A DNA stretch of 5,220 bases from CAVPRW01 sp046727435 [NCBI: bacterium] (GCA_046727435.1 JBKPCR010000265.1:1-5220); one strand, 5' to 3'. Positions 1 through 5,220 are shown, numbered from the stretch's first letter. The notes: generated by a model not told the origin, from the letters alone. Translations and numbers: made by a program.

Positions 1-967
1 CCGGGCCGGCATCACCATCAGCGAAGTTGACCTGATCGGCTCTCACGGCCAAACGGTTCAGCATCTGCCAGAGCCCTCCCCATTGGGTGGGTATCCGATA
101 CGCGCCACGTTACAACTTGGTGAACCCAGCGTGATCGCCGAGCGCACTGGTGTCATGACGGTGGCAGACTTTCGCCCACGCGACATGGCGGCCGGAGGCG
201 AGGGGGCTCCTCTGGCTCCATATGTGCACTACCTGTTGTTTGGCGATGTGCAACGCCCGCGTATCGTCCACAACATCGGTGGCATCAGCAACGTCACCGT
301 TCTACCAGCCGGGGGAGGGCTGGTAGAGGTGCTGGCCTTTGATACTGGCCCCGGAAATATACTGATCGATGGGGCCATCGGCCTCTTGACCAGCGGCCAA
401 GAGCTGTTCGACAAAGACGGCGTACGAGCGAGACGCGGCCGCGTGCATCAGCCGTTAGTCGACGAACTGCGCGCCCATCCCTTTTTCCACCGCCATCCGC
501 CTAAATCCACAGGTCGCGAGACGTTCGGCGCCGTGTTTCTCGATCGCGTCTTGGCACGGGGGCTGGAACTGGGCGTCACGGGTGATGACCTGATCGCCAC
601 CCTGACCGCGTTCACAGTTGCGACCATCGCTGAGGCGTATCGATATTTCATTCTGCCACATCATTCTGCTGTGGAAAGCATCCTGTGTGGGGGTGGAAGT
701 CGTAATCCGATGCTGACATCCTGGTTGCGCCGGGAGTTACCTGAGGTCGCGTGGCGAGTGAGCGACGACTTTGGGATTTCGGCAGATGCCCTGGAAGCAG
801 TGATCTTCGCCATCCTTGCGCATGAAACGGTATGCGGGCGTTGCACCAATGTCCCGTCGGCAACCGGAGCGGAGCGAGAGGTGATCTTGGGAAAGGTGGT
901 ACCGGGCAGAAATGGATGGAACTGGTTTCAACAGCGCAGTCGGGAGCTCGATCACGGCCAGTGCTAA
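1..967 (+). CDS. anmK: Anhydro-N-acetylmuramic acid kinase, 5'-truncated by the window edge
   Basis: AnmK is a cytosolic enzyme of peptidoglycan recycling. It hydrolyses the 1,6-anhydro ring of anhMurNAc and phosphorylates the sugar with ATP, giving MurNAc-6-phosphate. The reading frame is already open at base 2, so the gene begins outside the window; 321 residues are visible against about 370 usual for the family. The missing N-terminus should carry the first phosphate-binding motif. Visible family motifs, in order, are [12 protein letters not shown] (fragment residues ~12-23), [13 protein letters not shown] with the candidate catalytic aspartate (~54-66), [46 protein letters not shown] and a C-terminal ISADALEA stretch. 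Internal TTG or ATG codons are not the start, because conserved sequence continues upstream of them. The TAA stop at 965-967 overlaps the stop of the convergent SEC-C gene. The identification is secure. Confidence 0.96.
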   Translation, partial: RAGITISEVDLIGSHGQTVQHLPEPSPLGGYPIRATLQLGEPSVIAERTGVMTVADFRPRDMAAGGEGAPLAPYVHYLLFGDVQRPRIVHNIGGISNVTVLPAGGGLVEVLAFDTGPGNILIDGAIGLLTSGQELFDKDGVRARRGRVHQPLVDELRAHPFFHRHPPKSTGRETFGAVFLDRVLARGLELGVTGDDLIATLTAFTVATIAEAYRYFILPHHSAVESILCGGGSRNPMLTSWLRRELPEVAWRVSDDFGISADALEAVIFAILAHETVCGRCTNVPSATGAEREVILGKVVPGRNGWNWFQQRSRELDHGQC

Positions 968-1362
968 AGTTTCGTGAGACAACAGAACTTATACTTCTTG
1001 CCACTGCCACAAGGACAAGGGTCGTTGCGTCCGACCTTGGCGAGTTCGCGTCGAGGCGGTAGGGGTCTTTGCACGTTCGAGCTAGTACCATTGCGTTCGA
1101 GGAAATCCACTTCTTCGTCCAGGTCATCCGGCTTGTCTGTGGTAGTCCAGAAGGTATCTCTGAGCCACTCAAACAGCAGGCTGACCCCGATGAAAACTGT
1201 GGCCAGCGAGAATAACACGAGGTGCAGGAGCGTTCCCTGAAACGGGGAGAGCGGGAAGATCCAGGATAGAATCACACCCAAACCGGAGAGACCTACAGAG
1301 ATCAGAAAGCTGATAAGCCCCAGCCCCATGAGCAGGGCGAGGGCAAGCAGGACAGTAGACAT
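964..1362 (-). CDS. Small membrane protein with C-terminal SEC-C zinc motif
   Basis: A 132-residue protein of unknown function. Residues ~4-36 and ~43-64 are strongly hydrophobic and should form two (possibly three) membrane segments. A polar, acidic linker follows (~74-90, [11 protein letters not shown]), then a basic, proline-containing stretch, and the protein ends in a SEC-C motif (109-128, [19 protein letters not shown]). The likely zinc ligands are C116, C118, C127 and C128 (C-x-C-x8-C-C). In SecA this motif forms the C-terminal zinc tail that contacts SecB and the ribosome, and it also occurs alone in small proteins such as YecA and YchJ. A membrane-anchored, cytosol-facing ribosome or chaperone contact is therefore an inference, not shown. 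The ATG start is supported by AGGA seven bases upstream and by a strong promoter. The gene converges on anmK with overlapping stops. Confidence 0.9.
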   Translation of the reverse strand: MSTVLLALALLMGLGLISFLISVGLSGLGVILSWIFPLSPFQGTLLHLVLFSLATVFIGVSLLFEWLRDTFWTTTDKPDDLDEEVDFLERNGTSSNVQRPLPPRRELAKVGRNDPCPCGSGKKYKFCCLTKL

Positions 1363-1369
1363 GCTGATG

Positions 1370-1373
1370 TCCT
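1370..1373 (-). promoter_or_regulatory. Ribosome binding site of the SEC-C membrane protein gene
   Basis: AGGA on the minus strand lies seven bases before the ATG at 1362, which is good Shine-Dalgarno spacing and fixes the start. Confidence 0.6.
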
Positions 1374-1420
1374 ATCGTGAGTTAGCTATGTTTGATATGC
1401 CATTGGAAGACTTTTCATAA

Positions 1421-1429
1421 ATTATATCA
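1421..1429 (-). promoter_or_regulatory. Extended -10 sigma70-type promoter for the SEC-C gene
   Basis: The minus strand reads TGATATAAT, a perfect TGn extended -10 element, in a locally AT-rich patch between two GC-rich genes. No good -35 hexamer sits 16-18 bases upstream, which is typical of extended -10 promoters. The predicted transcript start is near 1414, giving a leader of about 50 bases. The only gene placed to use it is the SEC-C gene. Confidence 0.65.
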
Positions 1430-1457
1430 CAACAAGACACGTCGTTTGCGGGGCTTG

Positions 1458-2753
1458 TCAGTCGATCTTGCGGCGATCATCGAAGAGTGGCGCCCCTTCG
1501 GGAAGATTTTGCGGGTCGACAAATTCGACTATTGCTGTCAACCGAATGGCGTCGCGAATTTCCGTGCTCAAACGCCGCCCCAGCGCTTCTTGGTCCATTG
1601 ACTGCTTCAGGGCAATCTTGACCGTCAGTTCGTCTTGGTGCGCCGGTCGGTCGACGATGAGTTGAAATCTCCCCAACGCAGGATAGCGGTCGAGGACATT
1701 TTGGACGTGGCGCGGCACGACAAACATCCCCTTGATACGCGGAATGTCACTCACTCGTCCGATGATGCGCTTCAAGCGCGGTGCGGTTCGCCCACAGGGA
1801 CATGGGTCCAGATTCAGTCCTTCAGTCAGGTCGCCAGTACGATAGCGGATGATCGGCATGGCTTGGCGCCACACGTCCGATACCACCAACTCCCCGCTGG
1901 CGCCCTCCTGCACATGTGTCCCGGTGGCCGGATCGATGACCTCTACCACATGATCATCGCTGAGGTGCATACCGCCACCGAACTCGCATTCGCTGGCGAT
2001 AATGCCCACCTCGGCAGTGCCATACTGCTCACGAATCTGGATGTCCCCAAAAGGCTCGCCTAATGCTCGGCGCGCCGCCTCGGAGCGGATTTCTCCCCCG
2101 ATGATACCCAGGCGGACGGCCAGATCTTTGCGTGGATCGTAGCCCTTCTGCTGCACCACTTCGCCCAATTGCGCCAGGAAGGTGGTAAAGGCGTGGATGA
2201 TCGTCACCTTCGCCAGCTTCATCGCTTCGACGTGGAAATCGGACATCCCGACACTACCGGGTAACACAGCGGCCCCGAGCAGGCGGTAACCCTCATCCAT
2301 AAAGGTCCCCGCTGGCACCCAGGCATAATTCGGGGTCACATCAACGATATCCGAACGCCGAGCGCCGCACAGATATACTCCCTTCGCGAACGCTTCGCAG
2401 TAGCGACGATAACCCTGTGCCGTGAAGGACCACACAATCGGGCCCGGCGACACATAGAGGCGCACGATCTCATCCGGGTGCACCGCTAGGAAACTTCCAT
2501 GGGGGGGATCTTGAGCTTGATCCGCGATGATGTCTTCTTTCTTCAAGAAAGGTATAGTCGCAAAGTAGTCGGTAAGCGACCGAAACTGATGAGGATTGGC
2601 AGCGGCATGGTCGAAATGGCGTCGATAGTATGGCGAGTGGTCATAGGCATAGCATAATTGTCGTAACAGCAGTCGCCACTGATGCGCTTGCTGTTGTGTG
2701 CGGGGAAGAGTCTCTGTGTCTCGATTCCAGAAATGCCCGTCTGGTGTTCCCAT
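1458..2753 (-). CDS. Phenylacetate-CoA-ligase-like adenylate-forming protein with degenerate ATP motifs
   Basis: A 431-residue protein of the PaaK branch of the ANL superfamily, close to the usual ~430-440 residues. Such enzymes activate an aromatic or other carboxylic acid with ATP and transfer it to CoA in the cytosol. Family marks are the N-terminal HSPYYRRHF (39-47), the A5-type segment REQYGTAEVG (241-250), YRTGDLT (304-310), PCPCGRTAPRLKRIIGR (317-333) and a PaaK-type C-terminal domain. C256, H263, C318 and C320 could form a metal site (inference). Two features are odd. Where PaaK has its SSGTTGKP phosphate loop, this protein has VSPGPIVWSFT (101-111). Its C-terminus reads LPEGAPLFDDRRK, lacking the usual GK lysine. 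Ligase activity and substrate are therefore uncertain. The ATG at 2753 is chosen over a TTG 24 codons upstream because it has a GGGGG ribosome site, matches family length, and the extension resembles no coding sequence. It appears monocistronic. Confidence 0.87.
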   Translation of the reverse strand: MGTPDGHFWNRDTETLPRTQQQAHQWRLLLRQLCYAYDHSPYYRRHFDHAAANPHQFRSLTDYFATIPFLKKEDIIADQAQDPPHGSFLAVHPDEIVRLYVSPGPIVWSFTAQGYRRYCEAFAKGVYLCGARRSDIVDVTPNYAWVPAGTFMDEGYRLLGAAVLPGSVGMSDFHVEAMKLAKVTIIHAFTTFLAQLGEVVQQKGYDPRKDLAVRLGIIGGEIRSEAARRALGEPFGDIQIREQYGTAEVGIIASECEFGGGMHLSDDHVVEVIDPATGTHVQEGASGELVVSDVWRQAMPIIRYRTGDLTEGLNLDPCPCGRTAPRLKRIIGRVSDIPRIKGMFVVPRHVQNVLDRYPALGRFQLIVDRPAHQDELTVKIALKQSMDQEALGRRLSTEIRDAIRLTAIVEFVDPQNLPEGAPLFDDRRKID

Positions 2754-2760
2754 GCTCGTT

Positions 2761-2765
2761 CCCCC
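2761..2765 (-). promoter_or_regulatory. Ribosome binding site deciding the PaaK-like start
   Basis: A GGGGG run on the minus strand, inside AGGGTGGGGG, ends seven bases before the ATG at 2753. The upstream TTG at 2825 lies at or before the predicted transcript start, so the shorter protein is preferred. Confidence 0.5.
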
Positions 2766-2824
2766 ACCCTGAATTGGTGCACTGATCTCCCAGCGCACAT
2801 GCCTATATCGCCCGCGTGAGCCCA

Positions 2825-2853
2825 AGTCTCCTCATCGCGTTTGGGGTTGTCAA
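2825..2853 (-). promoter_or_regulatory. Putative sigma70 promoter of the PaaK-like gene
   Basis: The minus strand carries a perfect TTGACA -35 hexamer (2853-2848). After a 17-base spacer comes GAGACT (2830-2825), a weak -10 that keeps the important second A and final T. The predicted start near 2818 gives a leader of about 65 bases before the ATG at 2753. The weak -10 would suit an activated or repressed promoter rather than a strong constitutive one. Confidence 0.4.
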
Positions 2854-2856
2854 CCC
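2844..2856. promoter_or_regulatory. 13-bp perfect palindrome over the -35 box, possible operator
   Basis: GGGTTG-T-CAACCC is an inverted repeat with six-base perfect arms around one central base. It completely covers the TTGACA -35 hexamer of the predicted leftward promoter, a position where a dimeric repressor would block RNA polymerase. No regulator gene for it is visible in the window, so the operator role is inferred from position and symmetry only. Confidence 0.35.
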
Positions 2857-2953
2857 GGTAGATGTCCTGTCGATACCGCTGCGGAGATGCGTTTCATCTT
2901 GCAGTTTCATATGACGGATGCTATGTTCCCCCTGTGCATCATAGGTGACTTCC

Positions 2954-2978
2954 AGGCCCAACTGTGAAAGTTGGGGCT
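2954..2978. repeat. Inverted repeat / hairpin
   Basis: CCCAAC (2957-2962) pairs perfectly with GTTGGG (2970-2975) around a seven-base loop. Two more pairs (A2954-T2978, G2955-C2977) flank a G-G mismatch. No run of T follows on either strand, so it is not a classical rho-independent terminator. It lies upstream of the recJ-side reading frames and could be a protein-binding site or an RNA leader structure. Confidence 0.35.
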
Positions 2979-3021
2979 ATTCTACAGCGAGACTCAATGA
3001 TCATCAAGGTGTAATGGATGG

Positions 3022-3189
3022 ATGCTGGCGTACATGGAGCATATGGCCTGGCAGTTGCTTGCAGCTATAGCGCATGGTAGGCTGTCCCTGATGATTCTGG
3101 CAGTGGCCGCAATCAGTGCTGTCTTGGTTGCGACGCATGGTTGCCCGGCTGTCTCCACGTCTCCGCATCTCAATGGCCTAATCGGGTGA
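3022..3189 (+). CDS. Possible small membrane or secreted peptide, hypothetical
   Basis: A 55-codon frame that I do not recognise. It opens with several methionines (3022, 3034, 3043), has an arginine at residue 20, and then a hydrophobic run of about 18 residues (LSLMILAVAAISAVLVAT, 21-38). A cysteine (41) and a polar tail follow. The shape is that of a signal peptide or single membrane anchor; the residues before the cysteine (THG) are a poor lipobox. The start is uncertain: ATGGATGGATG places three ATGs in three frames at 3014, 3018 and 3022, behind AAGG at 3006-3009. The frame ends at TGA 3187-3189, but the same frame stays open for 48 more codons afterwards, so the gene may be interrupted. 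It could equally be a chance frame. Confidence 0.28.
   Translation: MLAYMEHMAWQLLAAIAHGRLSLMILAVAAISAVLVATHGCPAVSTSPHLNGLIG
3044..3059 (+). promoter_or_regulatory. Sigma54-like -24/-12 element
   Basis: TGGCCTGGCAGTTGCT matches the RpoN consensus TGGCACG-N4-TTGCW at all but two positions and keeps the invariant GG and GC ten bases apart. Transcription would start near 3070, about 235 bases before recJ. It lies within the possible small peptide frame, and matches of this quality arise by chance in GC-rich DNA. No enhancer-binding site was identified. Confidence 0.2.
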
Positions 3190-3336
3190 CCCGACAACGA
3201 CCCCTCGCTTCACAACGGACAGAATGGCGTCCACGCCGTATTTCTCACGCGCAATGGGGTACTGAACTGGGAGCTTGTCGACAACGACAGCTTTGAGGAC
3301 GAGGATGCTGTCCAAACGTTGGGAAATCGCCCCTGA
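3190..3336 (+). pseudogene. Open acidic segment in frame with the small peptide, after a single TGA
   Basis: Directly after TGA 3187-3189 the same frame stays open for 48 codons, to TGA 3334-3336, which lies 32 bases inside recJ. It contains no ATG, GTG or TTG before 3319, so it cannot easily be translated alone. The composition looks protein-like: acidic, with hydrophobic residues spaced between polar ones (for example NGVHAVFLTRNGVLNWELVD) and an Asp-Asn-Asp triplet occurring twice, 29 codons apart, each encoded by the same ten bases CGACAACGAC (3192-3201 and 3279-3288). It could be the second half of a nonsense-mutated or misread small gene, a readthrough product, or chance. Confidence 0.25.
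3295..3299 (+). promoter_or_regulatory. Ribosome binding site of recJ
   Basis: GAGGA ends five bases before the ATG at 3305. This supports that ATG over the in-frame TTG ten codons upstream. Confidence 0.65.
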
Positions 3337-5032
3337 GAACCCCAGGGTTGAAGAAAAGCTAACGGCGGCGATGCAGATTCGACCGTTGGCGGCCAGACTT
3401 CTGGTGAATCGAGGCATCACTAGTATCGAGGCGGCCCGCGAATTCCTCACTCCTTCCTTACAGCGCCTCCACGATCCATTTCTCATGCGCGGCATGGCAG
3501 AGGCTGTCAACCGTCTGACCCGCAGTATACAGAACCAGGAGTCCATTGTCATTTACGGAGATTACGATGTGGATGGGATTACTGCGACTGCGGTGCTGAG
3601 TTGGTTTTTCCGTGACATTGGTGTGCCAGTCCCATACTATCTGCCGCATCGCATGCGGGAAGGCTATGGGCTCAATGCCGAGGCGATTCGGAAGCTTGCC
3701 GATCAGGGCACACGCCTCCTCATCACTGTCGATTGCGGCATCACCGGTCACCATGAGGTCCAACTCGCCAGACGCCTGGGAATGGATGTGATCGTCACGG
3801 ATCATCATCAAGTGCCGCCGACGCTCCCTGATGCGGTGGCTGTGCTGAATCCGCACCAATCCGAGTGTGGCTATCCCGCCAAGGAACTGGCTGGTGTGGG
3901 GGTCGCCTTCAAATTGGTCATGGCTCTGCGGGGACGGCTGCGTCAGGAAGCGCGGTGGGCTGGCAAGACCCCGAATTTGCGTCGGCACCTCGACCTCGTG
4001 GCGCTGGGCACGATCGCCGACATCGCTCCCCTGCGAGGGGAAAATCGTATTCTGGTCAAGCATGGCTTGCAGGAGCTGACCCGCAGCCAGAAACTTGGTG
4101 TGCAAACGTTGAAACACGTCACCCACATCGCGGAGCAAAATATCGGACCGCGGCAGGTGGGCTTTACTCTGGCCCCCCGTCTCAATGCCGCTGGCCGCCT
4201 GGCGGCCGCGCAGGCAGGGGTCGAGCTCTTGCTATCGGAGAATGCGGAACAGGCTGAGAAGTTGGCCCTGTATTTGGACTCGGTGAATCGCGAACGCCAG
4301 TTGGCCCAGGCCCAAATCTATGTCGAAGCCAAAGCGGCCATCGAGGCCGACGGCGGAGCCGATAGCCGTTGGGCCATCGTGCTCGCCTCGGAGCACTGGC
4401 ATCCTGGGGTGGTGGGAATCGTCGCCTCCAAACTGGTCGAGGAGTACGGTCGGCCGACTGTGCTGATTGGCCTCGAGGGGGATACTGGCAGGGGATCGGG
4501 CCGGAGCATTGCCGCCTTCCATCTGTACAATGCCCTGGTGGCCTGCCGGGAACTACTCGCTGGGTTCGGCGGCCATGAGCATGCGGCGGGGATCCGCATT
4601 CATCGCGAGCAAGTGCCCCACTTCGAGGAGACCTTAAATCGTGTGGCCCGCGAGCAATTGACCAGGGTGGACTGCACGCCGCTGCTGCCCATCGATGCGG
4701 AGGTTGGCCTGCAAGAGATCGACGACCCACTCCTGCAGTTCATCGAGCGGCTCGAACCCTTCGGTGAGGGCAACCCGCAGCCGCTGTTGCTGGCGCGTGG
4801 GGTGGAAATCGCCGGCGCGCCAACCCTTGTGGGTCGAGAGCAGCAACATCTCCGGCTGACGTTCCGGCAAGGTGACATGCTTCTACACAGCATTGGGTTT
4901 GCCATGGGCGAACGGCTTACACAAGCGAAAACAGGCGTGCTTGACATCGTCTTTACCCCCCAACGCCACGTGTGGAGAGAGCGCGAGGAACTCCAGTTAG
5001 TCCTCCGAGACCTCGCGCCCCATACTGGTTGA
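3305..5032 (+). CDS. recJ: Single-stranded-DNA-specific 5'-3' exonuclease RecJ
   Basis: RecJ degrades single-stranded DNA 5' to 3' in the RecF recombination pathway, mismatch repair and base-excision repair, working with RecQ and SSB in the cytosol. The 575 residues match the family's usual length. The DHH catalytic domain shows IYGDYDVDGITAT (83-95), TVDCGI (141-146), VTDHHQVPP (164-172) and LGTIADIAPLRGENR (234-248), supplying the aspartates and histidines that bind the two metal ions, plus APRLNAAGRL (290-299). The DHHA1 domain follows with HWHPGVVGIVASKL (364-377), GSGRS (397-401) and GGHEHAAG (422-429). The C-terminal ~120 residues fit the RecJ OB-fold. All catalytic motifs are intact. 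The ATG at 3305 has a GAGGA site and gives the typical MxxKRW start of RecJ. No strong promoter is visible directly upstream. Confidence 0.97.
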   Translation: MLSKRWEIAPENPRVEEKLTAAMQIRPLAARLLVNRGITSIEAAREFLTPSLQRLHDPFLMRGMAEAVNRLTRSIQNQESIVIYGDYDVDGITATAVLSWFFRDIGVPVPYYLPHRMREGYGLNAEAIRKLADQGTRLLITVDCGITGHHEVQLARRLGMDVIVTDHHQVPPTLPDAVAVLNPHQSECGYPAKELAGVGVAFKLVMALRGRLRQEARWAGKTPNLRRHLDLVALGTIADIAPLRGENRILVKHGLQELTRSQKLGVQTLKHVTHIAEQNIGPRQVGFTLAPRLNAAGRLAAAQAGVELLLSENAEQAEKLALYLDSVNRERQLAQAQIYVEAKAAIEADGGADSRWAIVLASEHWHPGVVGIVASKLVEEYGRPTVLIGLEGDTGRGSGRSIAAFHLYNALVACRELLAGFGGHEHAAGIRIHREQVPHFEETLNRVAREQLTRVDCTPLLPIDAEVGLQEIDDPLLQFIERLEPFGEGNPQPLLLARGVEIAGAPTLVGREQQHLRLTFRQGDMLLHSIGFAMGERLTQAKTGVLDIVFTPQRHVWREREELQLVLRDLAPHTG

Positions 5033-5057
5033 CTTCATAACATGGTTGATCTACTAT
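5029..5057 (+). promoter_or_regulatory. Putative sigma70 promoter for the ExeA-like gene
   Basis: TTGACT (5029-5034) matches five of six -35 consensus bases and is followed after exactly 17 bases by TACTAT (5052-5057), a four-of-six -10. The -35 box overlaps the recJ stop codon (5030-5032). A transcript starting near 5064 would have a leader of about 107 bases before the ATG at 5171, so the ATPase gene need not depend on recJ transcription. Confidence 0.45.
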
Positions 5058-5158
5058 GTGGCGAAGGCGGGATAGTACTCTATGAGCCACCAATGGGCAT
5101 CAAATCGAGCGCTGCTGCTGACGGAGGGAAGGTGGGTGGGCCCCTGAGAAATCAACCT

Positions 5159-5163
5159 GGGGA
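5159..5163 (+). promoter_or_regulatory. Ribosome binding site of the ExeA-like gene
   Basis: GGGGA ends seven bases before the ATG at 5171, consistent with the start given by the family's N-terminal motif. Confidence 0.55.
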
Positions 5164-5170
5164 TCAATCG

Positions 5171-5220
5171 ATGTACTGCCCCTTTTTTGGCCTCCAAGAA
5201 AAGCCCTTTAGCATCACACC
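5171..5220 (+). CDS. ExeA/GspA-like AAA ATPase, N-terminus only
   Basis: Only the first 16 codons are in the window. They read MYCPFFGLQEKPFSIT and are followed by the first two bases of a CCN (proline) codon. This matches the very characteristic opening of ExeA/GspA-type AAA ATPases (MYxxFFGLxEKPFSxTPDP), a family that includes the inner-membrane ATPase helping to assemble type II secretion secretins, as well as many related general ATPases in bacteria with secretion or exopolysaccharide clusters. Cysteine at position 3 is less usual there. The Walker motifs and any peptidoglycan-binding domain lie beyond the edge, so the subfamily cannot be decided. A ribosome site and a sigma70-like promoter precede it. 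Confidence 0.8.
   Translation, partial: MYCPFFGLQEKPFSIT

Larger units (their letters stand above)
2754..3021. other. Intergenic control region between the PaaK-like gene and recJ
   Basis: About 270 bases with no credible gene on either strand. It contains the leader and promoter of the leftward PaaK-like gene, a palindrome, and a hairpin at 2954-2978. A weak rightward promoter candidate (TTGCAG at 2899-2904, 17-base spacer, TATGTT at 2922-2927) could serve recJ or the small frame before it, but both hexamers are poor matches. Confidence 0.5.

Noticed and set aside
648-1172. 174-codon minus-strand open frame across the anmK end and the SEC-C gene
   Set aside because: It overlaps two well-supported genes, and its translation shows low-complexity Ser/Arg/Pro composition with no family signal.
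1434-1460. Terminator after the PaaK-like gene
   Set aside because: The best stem is about five bases (ACAAG/CTTGT) with a long loop and no T-run following.
2754-2825. N-terminal extension of the PaaK-like protein from a TTG start at 2825
   Set aside because: The extra 24 residues are low in family similarity, the TTG has no clear ribosome site and overlaps the predicted -10 element, and the ATG at 2753 has a G-rich ribosome site and gives normal family length.
2994-3197. 67-codon minus-strand open frame between the PaaK-like gene and recJ
   Set aside because: No ribosome site or family resemblance; the plus strand of the same stretch gives a more protein-like hydrophobic frame.
3187-3240. 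TGA at 3187 as a selenocysteine codon
   Set aside because: I see no convincing stem-loop at the required distance after the TGA, the surrounding residues resemble no known selenoprotein, and no Cys-bearing homologue is known to me.
3275-3304. recJ starting at TTG 3275
   Set aside because: The ATG at 3305 has GAGGA at five bases and yields the typical RecJ N-terminus; the ten extra residues match nothing expected.
3458-4138. 226-codon minus-strand open frame inside recJ
   Set aside because: It lies wholly antisense to intact, highly conserved RecJ motifs, has no recognisable domain, and is a usual by-product of GC-rich codon choice.
4182-4730. 182-codon minus-strand open frame within recJ
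   Set aside because: Arg/Pro/Gly-rich shadow of the RecJ DHHA1 coding strand, with no motif.
5052-5090. Pseudoknot-like crossing repeats TACTAT/ATAGTA and GTGGC/GCCAC after recJ
   Set aside because: Arms are short, loop lengths are unlike real H-type pseudoknots, and the first arm is better explained as a -10 promoter box.
5141-5162. CCCC/GGGG pairing that could hide the ribosome site of the ExeA-like gene
   Set aside because: Only four base pairs with an adjacent mismatch, which is expected by chance in this G/C-rich leader.

Overview
The window is ordinary-looking, GC-rich, densely coding bacterial DNA with one looser intergenic stretch. Family content suggests a Gram-negative bacterium: a peptidoglycan-recycling kinase (AnmK) and the start of an ExeA/GspA-type AAA ATPase of the kind linked to envelope secretion. 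Members of Nitrospirota or the delta-proteobacterial groups would fit, but nothing here proves the phylum. I see no mobile element, CRISPR array, tRNA or rRNA.

Layout from left to right. (1) 1-967, plus strand: the C-terminal ~85-90% of anmK, cut by the left edge. (2) 964-1362, minus strand: a small two-helix membrane protein ending in a zinc-binding SEC-C motif. It converges on anmK so tightly that the two stop codons overlap. A perfect extended -10 promoter lies just upstream of it. (3) 1458-2753, minus strand: a phenylacetate-CoA-ligase-like protein. The family fold motifs are present, but the ATP phosphate-binding loop and the C-terminal catalytic lysine look lost. A consensus -35 box embedded in a 13-bp palindrome lies upstream. 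(4) 2754-3304: about 550 bp with no secure gene. It holds the divergent control region, a hairpin, a possible small membrane or secreted peptide gene, and an open segment in the same frame after a single TGA. (5) 3305-5032, plus strand: complete recJ. (6) 5171 to the right edge, plus strand: the first 16 codons of an ExeA/GspA-like ATPase. It is preceded by its own sigma70-like promoter, which overlaps the recJ stop.

The genes do not form one obvious pathway. AnmK serves cell-wall recycling, RecJ serves recombination and repair, and the PaaK-like and SEC-C genes read leftward, each apparently with its own promoter. The items most worth a second look are the motif-degenerate PaaK-like enzyme, the membrane-tethered SEC-C protein, and the TGA-interrupted small reading frame ahead of recJ.
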